A DNA stretch of 64,000 nucleotides from Mesorhizobium loti (lineage in GTDB: Bacteria > Pseudomonadota > Alphaproteobacteria > Rhizobiales > Rhizobiaceae), in the NCBI RefSeq assembly GCF_001510895.1, contig NZ_LPWA01000110.1, positions 1-64,000 of the forward strand, given 5' to 3'. Shown here piece by piece: positions 56,432 to 64,000 of the stretch. The position numbers and the translations under genes are program-made. The notes beneath the pieces are model-generated. The model had not been told where the DNA came from. It made no database searches and saw only the letters and a program-made list of their open reading frames with translations. Each line of letters begins with the position of its first letter. The stretch's first letter is position 1.

Positions 56432-57139
56432 ATGACGGAAACGCTTAACGGCAGGCATGTCGTGGTGACGGGCGGCACTGGGGCGCTCGGCGGCGCGGTT
56501 GTCGGCAGGTTGCTGGAGCAGGGCGCGATCTGCCACGTGCCCAACGCCCATGCCGCTGCCCCCCCGAATTTCCCTTACGCCGCGCATGCAAGCGTTCATC
56601 TGGCGCACAATGTCGACCTGTCGGACTCCACCAAGGTCGAGGCCTTCTACCATCAGCTGCCCGAGCTTTGGGCCTCGGTCCACCTCGCCGGCGGCTTCAC
56701 CATGGCTCCGGTGGAAAAGATCGAGTCGGCCTCCTTTGCCGAGATGATGGACACCAACGCCCGCACCGCCTTCCTGTGCAGCCGAGCCGCGGTGCGCTCG
56801 ATGCTGACGTCGGGCACCGCGGGGCGCATCGTCAATGTCACGGCGCGCGCCGGCCTTGATCCCAGGCGCGGGGCCGGAATGGTCGCCTATGCTGCCAGCA
56901 AGGCGGCCGTCGCCGCTATGACGCAGGCAATGGCCGAGGAGCTGAAGCACAAGGGCATCCTGGTCAACGCCGTGGCGCCCTCGACGCTCGACACGCCGGC
57001 CAACCGCGCCGACATGCCGGACGCCGATTTCACCAAATGGGTCAGCCTCGAAGCCGCCGCCGAAGCGATCGCCTATCTCGCCTCGCCCGCCAACCAGGCG
57101 ATGAGTGGCACGCTGGTGCCGCTCTACGGCCGGGCCTGA
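56432..57139 (+). CDS. Short-chain dehydrogenase/reductase
   Basis: 235 residues. Cofactor motif VVVTGGTGALGGAVVGRLLEQG (residues ~9-30), NAG-equivalent as HLAGGFTM, and the active site with NVTARAGLDPRRGAGMVAYAASKAAV (Tyr and Lys in YAASK). A typical SDR, possibly an aldehyde or keto reductase. It follows the decarboxylase gene with a 184-base gap, so it may or may not be in the same operon. Substrate unknown. Confidence 0.88.
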   Translation: MTETLNGRHVVVTGGTGALGGAVVGRLLEQGAICHVPNAHAAAPPNFPYAAHASVHLAHNVDLSDSTKVEAFYHQLPELWASVHLAGGFTMAPVEKIESASFAEMMDTNARTAFLCSRAAVRSMLTSGTAGRIVNVTARAGLDPRRGAGMVAYAASKAAVAAMTQAMAEELKHKGILVNAVAPSTLDTPANRADMPDADFTKWVSLEAAAEAIAYLASPANQAMSGTLVPLYGRA

Positions 57140-57162
57140 AACTTCAACTCGTTGGACAAAGA

Positions 57163-57194
57163 AAAACCCCGCCGGAGCGATCCGGCGGGGTTTT
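57163..57194 (+). terminator. Rho-independent terminator after the SDR gene
   Basis: A 14-base stem (aaaaccccgccgga / tccggcggggtttt) with loop gcga and a T-rich tail (gtttgg). It ends the rightward guanidino-compound operon before the convergent rpsA gene. Confidence 0.9.
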
Positions 57195-57220
57195 GTTTGG
57201 CCTGGTGAAGAAGAGGCTTA

Positions 57221-57270
57221 CGCAATTCCGGACGGAAAACCGCTACGCACTTTTCCTGGAATTGCTCTAG
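57221..57270. repeat. Family B repeat in reverse orientation
   Basis: cgcaattccggacggaaaac ... ttttcctggaattgctctag. The last bases overlap the rpsA stop codon (57267-57269). Confidence 0.9.
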
Positions 57271-58964
57271 TTGCCCTGCTTCTTCAGCGCCGCGCCCAGG
57301 ATGTCACCCAGCGAGGCGCCGGAGTCGGTCGAGCCGTACTGGGCGACCGCTTCCTTCTCCTCGGCGATTTCCAGCGCCTTGATCGAGACCTGCAGCTTGC
57401 GGGTCTTCTTGTCGAAGGCGATGACGCGGGCGTCGACCTTCTGGCCGACGGTGAAGCGCTCGGGGCGCTGCTCGTCGCGGTCGCGGGAAAGGTCCGAACG
57501 CTTGATGAAGGTCTCGAGGCCGCTGTCGACCAGCCGCACTTCCAGACCGCCATCCTTGACCGCGATGACCTCGCAGGTGACGACGGCGTTCTTGCGCAGC
57601 TCGCCGCTGGTGGCCGCTTCACCGACGGTGTCGCGAGCCAGCTGCTTGATGCCGAGCGAGATGCGCTCCTTCTCGATGTCGACGTCGAGCACCTGCGCCT
57701 TGACCATGTCGCCGCGATTGTACTCTTCGATCACCTGCTCGCCCGGACGGGTCCAGTCGAGGTCGGAGAGGTGAACCATGCCGTCCACGTCGCCTTCCAG
57801 GCCGATGAACAGGCCGAACTCGGTCTTGTTCTTGACCTCGCCCTCGACCTGGCTGCCGACCGGATGGTTGCGCGCGAAGGCTTCCCACGGGTTCTCCAGC
57901 GTCTGCTTGAGACCGAGCGAGATGCGGCGCTTGGCCGGATCGACCTCGAGCACGACCACGTCGACTTCCTGCGTCGTCGACAGGATCTTGCCGGGGTGCA
58001 CGTTCTTCTTCGTCCACGACATTTCCGAAACGTGGATGAGGCCCTCGATGCCCGGCTCCAGCTCGACGAACGCGCCGTAGTCGGTGATGTTGGTGACGGT
58101 GCCCTTGATCTTCTTGCCGATCGGGAACTTGGTGCCGATGTCCGACCACGGATCCGACTCGAGCTGCTTCATGCCGAGCGAGATGCGGTGGGTTTCCTGG
58201 TTGATGCGGATGATCTGCACCTTGACCGTCTGGCCGATGTTGAGGATCTCGGTCGGATGGTTGACGCGGCGCCATGCCATGTCGGTGACGTGCAGCAGGC
58301 CGTCGATGCCGCCGAGGTCGACGAACGCACCGTAATCGGTGATGTTCTTGACCACGCCTTCGACCACCTGGCCCTCTTCGAGGTTCTGCACAATCTCCGA
58401 ACGCTGTTCGGCGCGGCTCTCCTCGAGCACGGTGCGGCGCGACACCACGATGTTGCCGCGGCGGCGATCCATCTTGAGGATCTCGAAGGGCTGCGGGTTG
58501 TGCATCAGCGGCGAGACGTCGCGGATCGGACGGATGTCGACCTGGCTGCGCGGCAGGAACGCCACGGCGCCGTCGAGGTCGACGGTAAAGCCGCCCTTGA
58601 CCTGGTTGAAGATGACGCCTTCGACGCGCTCACCCTTGGTGAACTTCTCCTCGAGGCGCACCCAGCTCTCCTCGCGGCGAGCCTTCTCGCGCGACAGCAT
58701 GGCTTCGCCAAGCGCGTTCTCGATGCGCTCGACATAGACTTCGACGGTGTCGCCGACCTTGAGCGAGGAGTCCTTGCCCTTGGCGCCGAATTCCTTCAGC
58801 GGCACGCGGCCTTCGACCTTGAGGCCGACATCGATGATGGCCATGTCCTTTTCGATCGCGGTGATCGTGCCCCGGACAACCTGGCCCTCGCCGGAATGGC
58901 CGGCGGTGAATGATTCTTCGAGCATGCTCGCGAAATCATCGCGAGTGGGATTTGCAGCTGACAT
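57267..58964 (-). CDS. rpsA: 30S ribosomal protein S1
   Basis: 565 residues from ATG 58964. Six S1 RNA-binding domains, seen as repeated KGTVTNITDYGAFVEL-, GLIHVSEMSW- and RISLGLKQTLENPW-type units. S1 binds mRNA leaders for translation initiation on the 30S subunit. The conserved alphaproteobacterial order aroA-cmk-rpsA is kept. The stop TAG is part of a repeat. Confidence 0.96.
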   Translation of the reverse strand: MSAANPTRDDFASMLEESFTAGHSGEGQVVRGTITAIEKDMAIIDVGLKVEGRVPLKEFGAKGKDSSLKVGDTVEVYVERIENALGEAMLSREKARREESWVRLEEKFTKGERVEGVIFNQVKGGFTVDLDGAVAFLPRSQVDIRPIRDVSPLMHNPQPFEILKMDRRRGNIVVSRRTVLEESRAEQRSEIVQNLEEGQVVEGVVKNITDYGAFVDLGGIDGLLHVTDMAWRRVNHPTEILNIGQTVKVQIIRINQETHRISLGMKQLESDPWSDIGTKFPIGKKIKGTVTNITDYGAFVELEPGIEGLIHVSEMSWTKKNVHPGKILSTTQEVDVVVLEVDPAKRRISLGLKQTLENPWEAFARNHPVGSQVEGEVKNKTEFGLFIGLEGDVDGMVHLSDLDWTRPGEQVIEEYNRGDMVKAQVLDVDIEKERISLGIKQLARDTVGEAATSGELRKNAVVTCEVIAVKDGGLEVRLVDSGLETFIKRSDLSRDRDEQRPERFTVGQKVDARVIAFDKKTRKLQVSIKALEIAEEKEAVAQYGSTDSGASLGDILGAALKKQGN

Positions 58965-59168
58965 TGTTTCTCCTGGAGTGCTCCGCATCGGGGCGGAGCG
59001 GGCGCCGTGGGTTAGCGTTGCGTGAGCCTGCCGGCGTTCCGGGCTGAAGAGCCCTTGGCCGCTCTGGGCGGCAAGTCCGGCGCATGAAGAATGCTGGCAG
59101 GCTGGTTCGTGCCCGATATGGGTATTTTTCCCGCGCTCGGCAATCGCAAGCGTGAGAGAAACCCTTAA
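58965..59168. promoter_or_regulatory. rpsA upstream region
   Basis: 204 bases between cmk and rpsA, expected to carry the rpsA leader and its own promoter. A stem-like gccgctctgggcggc lies near 59055. No named element could be assigned. Confidence 0.35.
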
Positions 59169-59819
59169 TCAGGCCTTGCTTCTCTTGGCCAGGACGTCGT
59201 CAACGATCGTCATCGCCGCCAGAAACGCGGCTTCTATAGCCATTTCGCTGGTATCAAGCAAGTGCGCGTCTCCCGCCGGCTTGAGCGGCGAGTCGGCGCG
59301 GCCCATGTCGCGCTCGTCGCGGCGCTCGATATCGGCGAGGATGGTGGCGAAATCGGCGCTGCCGCCCATGCTCTCGATCTCGGCCAGCCGGCGCTGCGCC
59401 CGCACCGCGGCACTCGCCGTCACATAGAGCTTGATGTCGGCATCCGGGCACACGACCGTGCCGATGTCGCGGCCGTCGAGCACCGCACCCGGCGGCGCCT
59501 TGGCGAAGTCGCGCTGCTTTTCGACCAGGATGCGCCGGACGGTGGGAATGACGGCGACCTTGGAAGCCGCTTCGCCAACGGCATGCGCCGAAAGCACTGT
59601 CCGATCGAGGTTCGAGAGGTCGACCTGCCGCGCCGCGGTCTCGGCCGCCGAGACATTGTCGAGCGGCAGGCCGAGCTCGAGCAACTTGTGGGCCACGGCG
59701 CGATAGGTGAGGCCGGTGTCGAGCAGGTTCAGCCGGTAATGATCGGCGAGCCTGCGAGCGAGGGTGCCTTTGCCCGCGCCGGCGGGGCCGTCGATGGCGA
59801 TGGTGAAGGTGGTGCTCAT
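59169..59819 (-). CDS. cmk: Cytidylate kinase
   Basis: 216 residues from ATG 59819 (STTFTIAIDGPAGAGKGTLARRLADHY contains the P-loop). LLDTGLTYRAVAHKL, LDGRDIGTVVCPDADIKLYVTASAAVRAQRR and ERRDERDMGRADSPLKPAGDAHLLDTS are CMP kinase signatures. It makes CDP from CMP. A repeat lies between aroA and cmk. Confidence 0.95.
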   Translation of the reverse strand: MSTTFTIAIDGPAGAGKGTLARRLADHYRLNLLDTGLTYRAVAHKLLELGLPLDNVSAAETAARQVDLSNLDRTVLSAHAVGEAASKVAVIPTVRRILVEKQRDFAKAPPGAVLDGRDIGTVVCPDADIKLYVTASAAVRAQRRLAEIESMGGSADFATILADIERRDERDMGRADSPLKPAGDAHLLDTSEMAIEAAFLAAMTIVDDVLAKRSKA

Positions 59820-59875
59820 GAGCGGACCAATGCGATCGAAGGGTGCAATGAACACGACAAGCGCCGCGATCCTTC

Positions 59876-60040
59876 GCGCCCCTCTGTCTGCCGGACACTC
59901 CCCACAAGGGGGCAGATTGGGCGGCTTCGGCGCGCCGCTCAATCCTGCAACGTTGACGATTGGCGAAAGCCGCGATGACGACCGATCTCCCCCCAAGTGG
60001 GGGAGATGTCCGGCAGGACAGAGGGGGGCGCTGTCCCGCC
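59876..60040. repeat. Palindromic repeat, family G
   Basis: gcgcccctctgtctgccgga near 59877 and its inverted relative tccggcaggacagagggggg (60008-60027) bound an element with inner stem cccc/gggg. Shares style with the repeat at 1-122. Located between aroA and cmk. Confidence 0.75.
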
Positions 60041-60078
60041 TTCGTTTCAGTTTGGCAGCTAGCGTTTGCCATCGCCAG

Positions 60079-61437
60079 TCACTCGATCTCCGCGCCCAGC
60101 CCCTTCATCAGCCCCATGAATTCCGGAAAGCTCGTCGCGATCATATTGGCGTCGTCGATCGTCACCGGCTTCTCCGTCGCCAGCCCCATGATCAGGAAGC
60201 TCATGGCGATGCGGTGGTCGAGATGCGTCTTCACCGCCGTGTCCGGGCCGTTGGGGTGAGCACCCAGACCTTTGCCGCCGGGCCTGCCGCGCACGGCAAG
60301 CGAGGCTTCGCCCTCGGTGCAGTCGACGCCGTTGAGCTTGAGCCCGTTGGCCACCGCCGCCAGCCGGTCGGATTCCTTCACGCGCAACTCTTCCAGCCCC
60401 TGCATCAGCGTCTCGCCTTCGGCGAAGCTCGCGGCGACTGCCAGCACCGGATATTCGTCGATCATCGAGGGCGCGCGTTCCGGCGGCACCGTAACACCTT
60501 TCAGTTCGGAATACCGCACGCGCAGGTCGGCAACGTCCTCGCCGCCCGCACTGCGCGGGTTCAGGATGTCGATCTTGCCGCCCATTTCCTGCAGCGTCAG
60601 CAAGAGCCCCGTGCGGGTCGGGTTCATCAGCACGTTCTCGATCGTGATGTCCGAGCCCGGCACGATCAGCGCCGCCACCAGCGGGAAACCCGCCGAGGAC
60701 GGATCGCCCGGAACCGCGATGGTCTGTCCGGTGAGCTTGCCCTGGCCTTCGATGAAGATGTGGCGCACGCCGCGCTCGTCGGTTTCGACGGTCAGGTTCG
60801 CGCCGAAGCCTTTCAGCATCTTTTCGGTGTGGTCGCGCGTCATCACCGGCTCGATGACTGTGGTGATGCCCGGCGTGTTGAGCCCGGCGAGCAGAACCGC
60901 CGACTTCACCTGGGCCGAGGCCATCGGCACGCGATAGGTGATGGGCGCGGCGTGTTTCGGGCCGCGCAGCGTGATCGGCATGCGGTCGCCGGGTGCCGCC
61001 TTCAGCACCTGCACGCCCATCTGGCGCAGCGGCTCCAGCACCCGGCCCATCGGCCGGCCGGAGAGCGAGGCGTCGCCGATGAAGGTCGTTTCCATGTCAT
61101 AGGTGCCGACGAGACCCATGGTGAGCCGCGAGCCAGTGCCGGCATTGCCAAAATCGAGCGGGCCTTCGGGCTTGAGCAGCGCGCCGTTGCCGGTGCCGCG
61201 GATCACCCATTCAGCGCCCTTCTTCTCGACATGCGCGCCCATCGCCTTCATGGCCGCACCCGTGCGCATGACGTCCTCGCCTTCGAGAAGGCCGGTGATG
61301 CGCGTCTCGCCGGAAGCAAGGCCGCCGAACATGAAGGAGCGGTGCGAGATCGACTTGTCGCCCGGCACCCGCGCCGTGCCGGCTAGCGCTGGGGATTTGC
61401 GGGCCGTGGCCGGTTTCGGGGCGGCGGAATGAGACAT
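60079..61437 (-). CDS. aroA: 5-enolpyruvylshikimate-3-phosphate synthase, class II (CP4-like), with Gly100
   Basis: 452 residues from ATG 61437. Catalyses the sixth step of aromatic amino acid synthesis. The sequence follows the Agrobacterium CP4 class II enzyme closely (VPGDKSISHRSFMFGGLASGETRITGLLEGEDV, VPMASAQVKSAVLLAGLNTPGITTVIEP, VKESDRLAAVANGLKLNGVDCTEGE). At the position that is Ala100 in CP4 (NAATGCR) this protein has Gly100 (NAGTGSR), the ancestral and glyphosate-sensitive residue. First gene of aroA-cmk-rpsA. Confidence 0.96.
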   Translation of the reverse strand: MSHSAAPKPATARKSPALAGTARVPGDKSISHRSFMFGGLASGETRITGLLEGEDVMRTGAAMKAMGAHVEKKGAEWVIRGTGNGALLKPEGPLDFGNAGTGSRLTMGLVGTYDMETTFIGDASLSGRPMGRVLEPLRQMGVQVLKAAPGDRMPITLRGPKHAAPITYRVPMASAQVKSAVLLAGLNTPGITTVIEPVMTRDHTEKMLKGFGANLTVETDERGVRHIFIEGQGKLTGQTIAVPGDPSSAGFPLVAALIVPGSDITIENVLMNPTRTGLLLTLQEMGGKIDILNPRSAGGEDVADLRVRYSELKGVTVPPERAPSMIDEYPVLAVAASFAEGETLMQGLEELRVKESDRLAAVANGLKLNGVDCTEGEASLAVRGRPGGKGLGAHPNGPDTAVKTHLDHRIAMSFLIMGLATEKPVTIDDANMIATSFPEFMGLMKGLGAEIE

Positions 61438-61632
61438 TTTGTCTTCCAAATGAAATGCCGGCCGGGCCGGCTCAGTTCGTCATGTTGCGGCGGTCTCGTA
61501 TCACGGCGCGCGGCAATGGTCATCCCCTTGGCAAGAGCCTTCGAAAAGCAGGTTTTCAGGACATGTCTTTTGGCTTTGACAGCGCGGAAAACTGCGGTTA
61601 AGGGGACCATTCTTTTTTTGACGAGGCTTGCC

Positions 61633-62031
61633 GTGGCAAAACCTGAACTTGGCACAAAGCGTGTCGACCCCGAAACGGGTCGGAAATTCTACGACCTGAA
61701 CAAAGACCCGATCGTCTCGCCCTATACCGGCAAGAGCTATCCGCGCTCCTATTTCGACGAAGGCAAGATTTCCGCCATCGAGGAAGACGAGGAGGTCGCC
61801 GAGAAGGAAGTGGACGGCGACGAGGAGGAAGGCGCTGAGGTCGTCTCGCTCGAAGAGGCCGATGACGAGGCCAAGGGCGGCGGCGACGATCTGCCCGATC
61901 TCGGCGAGGATGAGGATGAAGATGTCGATCTCGGCGACGATGACGACGACACCTTCCTCGCCGATGAAGAAGAAGAGGACGACGACGTCTCCGACATGAT
62001 CGGCGTTGGCGACGACGAGGACGAGGTCTGA
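61633..62031 (+). CDS. FYDLN acid-domain protein (TIGR02300 family)
   Basis: 132 residues from GTG 61633. N-terminal ELGTKRVDPETGRKFYDLNKDPIVSPYTGKSYPRSYF holds the FYDLN signature. The last ~80 residues are almost wholly Asp, Glu, Gly and Val, a very acidic tail. The family is conserved in Alphaproteobacteria, often between aroA and tRNA-Ala as here. Function not established; zinc or nucleic-acid binding is not shown. Confidence 0.88.
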   Translation: MAKPELGTKRVDPETGRKFYDLNKDPIVSPYTGKSYPRSYFDEGKISAIEEDEEVAEKEVDGDEEEGAEVVSLEEADDEAKGGGDDLPDLGEDEDEDVDLGDDDDDTFLADEEEEDDDVSDMIGVGDDEDEV

Positions 62032-62132
62032 TTGGATCGTTTGCCGGCCATTTTGGCCTGTGACGAAAAAGCGGCTTTTGAAGGCTTGATCTTGACCGAA
62101 GGCGGCGCTAGAAGCCGCCAGCACTAAACGAC

Positions 62133-62153
62133 GGCGCGGTTCCCAACCGCGCC
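62133..62153 (+). terminator. Possible terminator hairpin after the FYDLN gene
   Basis: GGCGCGGTT and AACCGCGCC with a three-base loop. There is no T tract, so it may be a simple hairpin rather than an efficient terminator. Confidence 0.35.
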
Positions 62154-62195
62154 GGATCTCTTCGCCGGAAACGGCGCCGGCTGGCTGCCGGGAGT

Positions 62196-62271
<76 letters not shown>

Positions 62272-62334
62272 GTCACTCTCTAGGGTGTTGATTTCCCTAA
62301 AGAACCTTTGATTTCAACGGCATGCGCAGGCAAT

Positions 62335-62357
62335 GTGGTCCACATAGGTGGTCCACA
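62335..62357. repeat. Direct repeats GTGGTCCACA before the integrase
   Basis: Two ten-base copies at 62335-62344 and 62348-62357 separated by three bases. Each is nearly self-complementary. They sit just before the integrase start and may be recombinase or regulator sites. Confidence 0.5.
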
Positions 62358-62371
62358 ACGCAGGAAATTCC

Positions 62372-64000
62372 GTGCCTCGGCGAGCGTCACATCTCCAGCT
62401 TCGCGGTAATGTCTACTGGCTTCGGTTGCGTGTCCCCGATGCCCTACGACCATACGTGGGGAAGGTGGAAATCAAAAAATCGCTTAAGACCTCGGACTAT
62501 CGAGAGGCACAGCTACGCGGCCGTATCGAGCGCGTGAAGATCGACGCAGAGTGGGAAACTCTTCGCCGGCAGCTTTCCCCGGCGGTCGTATCCGAATTGT
62601 CCGAGCGTGAGGCGTGGCAGCTAGCAGCCCGTTGGTTCGTGGACTTCGAGAAACGCAACGCCGAAAAGTCAGATCGATGGACTTCGCTCGAAGATGCAGA
62701 GCGAGAACTCGCCGCGCTATCGACCCCCGAAAACATCGCTACGGCGTCCTATCAGGAAGCCGAGCATATGCTGGCGAAGGACGGTCTCAGATTGGTTCCC
62801 GGATCGCATAGCTGGACGCGTCTCAACGGCTTCATAAGGGACGGGTTGATTGAAGCGGCCCGGCGAGACATCGCGCGTAGCTTTCCTTTGGTGGCGCTCC
62901 CGACCGACCCGCAATTTGCAGGGTTGACCGCCTCAACTAAATTGCAACCTGTTGCAAAAATCACGGTCAAGAAGCTGATTGCCCACGTCCGTTCGGATAC
63001 GACGCGCAGTCCGATGAGCAAAAAGACGACGCTCAAGCGAACGGCGCAATGGCAGGCGATAACCGAGTTCTTTGGCGCTGACACAGACGTCGCTCAAATC
63101 GGCCGGCCGCGTATTCGGGAGTTCATCGACCTTCTGCAAAAGCTGCCAAGCAATGCGACCAAGCACTTTCCCGACGCGACCATCTTCGAAGCCGTGCAAC
63201 TGGCGGCCGACAAGAAGCTGCCTGTTTTGGCTACTGAGACGGCAAACGACTATCTGCGCACATTGGGGTCGCTTTTCCGCGCTGCCGTTCGCGAAGAATG
63301 GCTGACCAAAGACCCTTCGGACGGGCTGCTTATTCAGGCGAAGACGAAAGTCGCGGCAAAGGACAAGCGGTTGCCGTTCTCGTATGACGATCTCAAAGCA
63401 ATCTTCTCCGCGCCGCTCTACACGGGCTGCAAGGACGATGAAGCGGGTTATAACGTCGAAGGTACTAAGATCGTTCGGAGGGGCCGTTTCTGGGCACCGC
63501 TGATGGCTCTCTATACGGGGATGCGGCTCAACGAAGTGCCAATTGACGCTCGATGATTTTGAAGTCCAAGACGGCACGGACATCATTCTGATCCGGGGGT
63601 CGGACGACGGTGAAACCAAACGCGTTAAGACCGCCGCCGGCCATCGGTTCGTTCCTGTACATCCCGAACTGAAGCGGATAGGCCTGCTCACATTCGTGAC
63701 GGACCAAAGAGCAAAACATCCCGCAGACGCCGCTCTGTTTCCGGAACTGCCTGCCGGCACAACAGGCTATCGTTCCGATCCTTTCTCCAAGTTCTTCGCT
63801 CGGTTCCTTGATAAGGTCGGCATCACCGACCAGAAGAAGGTCTTCCATTCGTTCCGGCACAATTACCGCGACGCCCTACGCGAGGCCGACATCTCCATTG
63901 AGAAGGTCCGAGCGTTAGGCGGCTGGACCACTGGAAACACAGAAGACGCTTACGGAAAAGGTCTAAGTGCAGGCACGCTTGCCGCCGCGATCAAGACGGT
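62372..64000 (+). pseudogene. Tyrosine-type site-specific integrase, one frameshift, 3' end beyond window
   Basis: Starts near GTG 62372 (PRRASHLQLRGNVYWLRLRVPDALRPYVGKVEIKKSLKT, an N-terminal DUF6538-like DNA-binding part). The catalytic domain has Arg in ALYTGMRLNE. Near 63537 the frame changes and LTLDDFEVQDGTDIILIRGSDDGETKRVKTAAGHRFVPVHPEL continues; HSFRHNYRDALRE (HxxR), LGGW and EDAYGKG (catalytic Tyr) follow. One missing T after gaagtg explains the shift. It directly follows tRNA-Ala, as in genomic islands, and is less GC-rich than the core genes. The 3' end lies past position 64000. Confidence 0.85.

Noticed and set aside
57105..58913. 602-codon frame on the + strand over rpsA
   Set aside because: Antisense to ribosomal protein S1, with periodic sequence that mirrors the S1 repeats.

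Overview
The window looks like the chromosome of an alphaproteobacterium of the Rhizobiales, most likely Mesorhizobium or a close relative. The evidence is the high GC content, the gene order aroA-cmk-rpsA, the split pntAA/pntAB/pntB transhydrogenase, a CP4-like class II EPSP synthase, a membrane urate hydroxylase of the rhizobial PuuD type, many TRAP and ABC uptake genes, and several families of short palindromic intergenic repeats typical of rhizobia. The genus is inferred from gene content and was not tested by a search.

Layout. Positions 1-9.6 kb hold purine and related catabolism: xdhC (5' part disrupted), a broken dps, two flavin monooxygenases, a LysR regulator divergent from puuD-guaD, a UPF0303 protein and glycerate 2-kinase. 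From 9.7 to 15.5 kb a leftward run carries a COG0523 GTPase, a WD40 protein, a class III aminotransferase, a glutamine-synthetase-like enzyme with three frameshifts, and a UdgX-type uracil-DNA glycosylase. From 15.9 to 30 kb there are regulators (MarR, AraC, LacI with a visible operator, CGNR), a DMT exporter, a 2-hydroxyacid dehydrogenase, a protease-inhibitor-like secreted protein, a class I amidotransferase, and a TRAP transporter with a zinc alcohol dehydrogenase. From 30 to 37.5 kb lie a fused indolepyruvate ferredoxin oxidoreductase, a GGDEF-EAL membrane protein and a FeeM-like N-acyltransferase. From 37.6 to 44 kb come small membrane proteins, pntAA-pntAB-pntB and gyrB.

From 44 to 48 kb are an FMN reductase, a cytochrome P450, an NDUFA9-like protein and DoxX. 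From 48.4 to 57.1 kb is the most coherent catabolic locus: an ABC transporter for a basic amino acid and an Ldh-family reductase facing away from an arginine-deiminase-superfamily (DDAH-like) hydrolase, a TetR regulator, an AruI-like ThDP decarboxylase and an SDR. I read it as a candidate arginine, methylarginine or other guanidino-compound pathway. From 57 to 62 kb is housekeeping (rpsA, cmk, aroA, FYDLN protein, tRNA-Ala). At 62.2 kb an integrase directly follows tRNA-Ala(GGC), marking the probable edge of an integrated island that runs out of the window.

Two patterns cut across the window. First, eight positions in six genes look like single-base deletions in otherwise intact genes, which suggests indel errors in the sequence more than gene decay; the dps stop codon and the xdhC interruption are of a different kind. 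Second, at least nine families of palindromic repeats fill intergenic gaps, and several supply the stop codon of the neighbouring gene. I found no CRISPR array, no complete insertion sequence and no rRNA.
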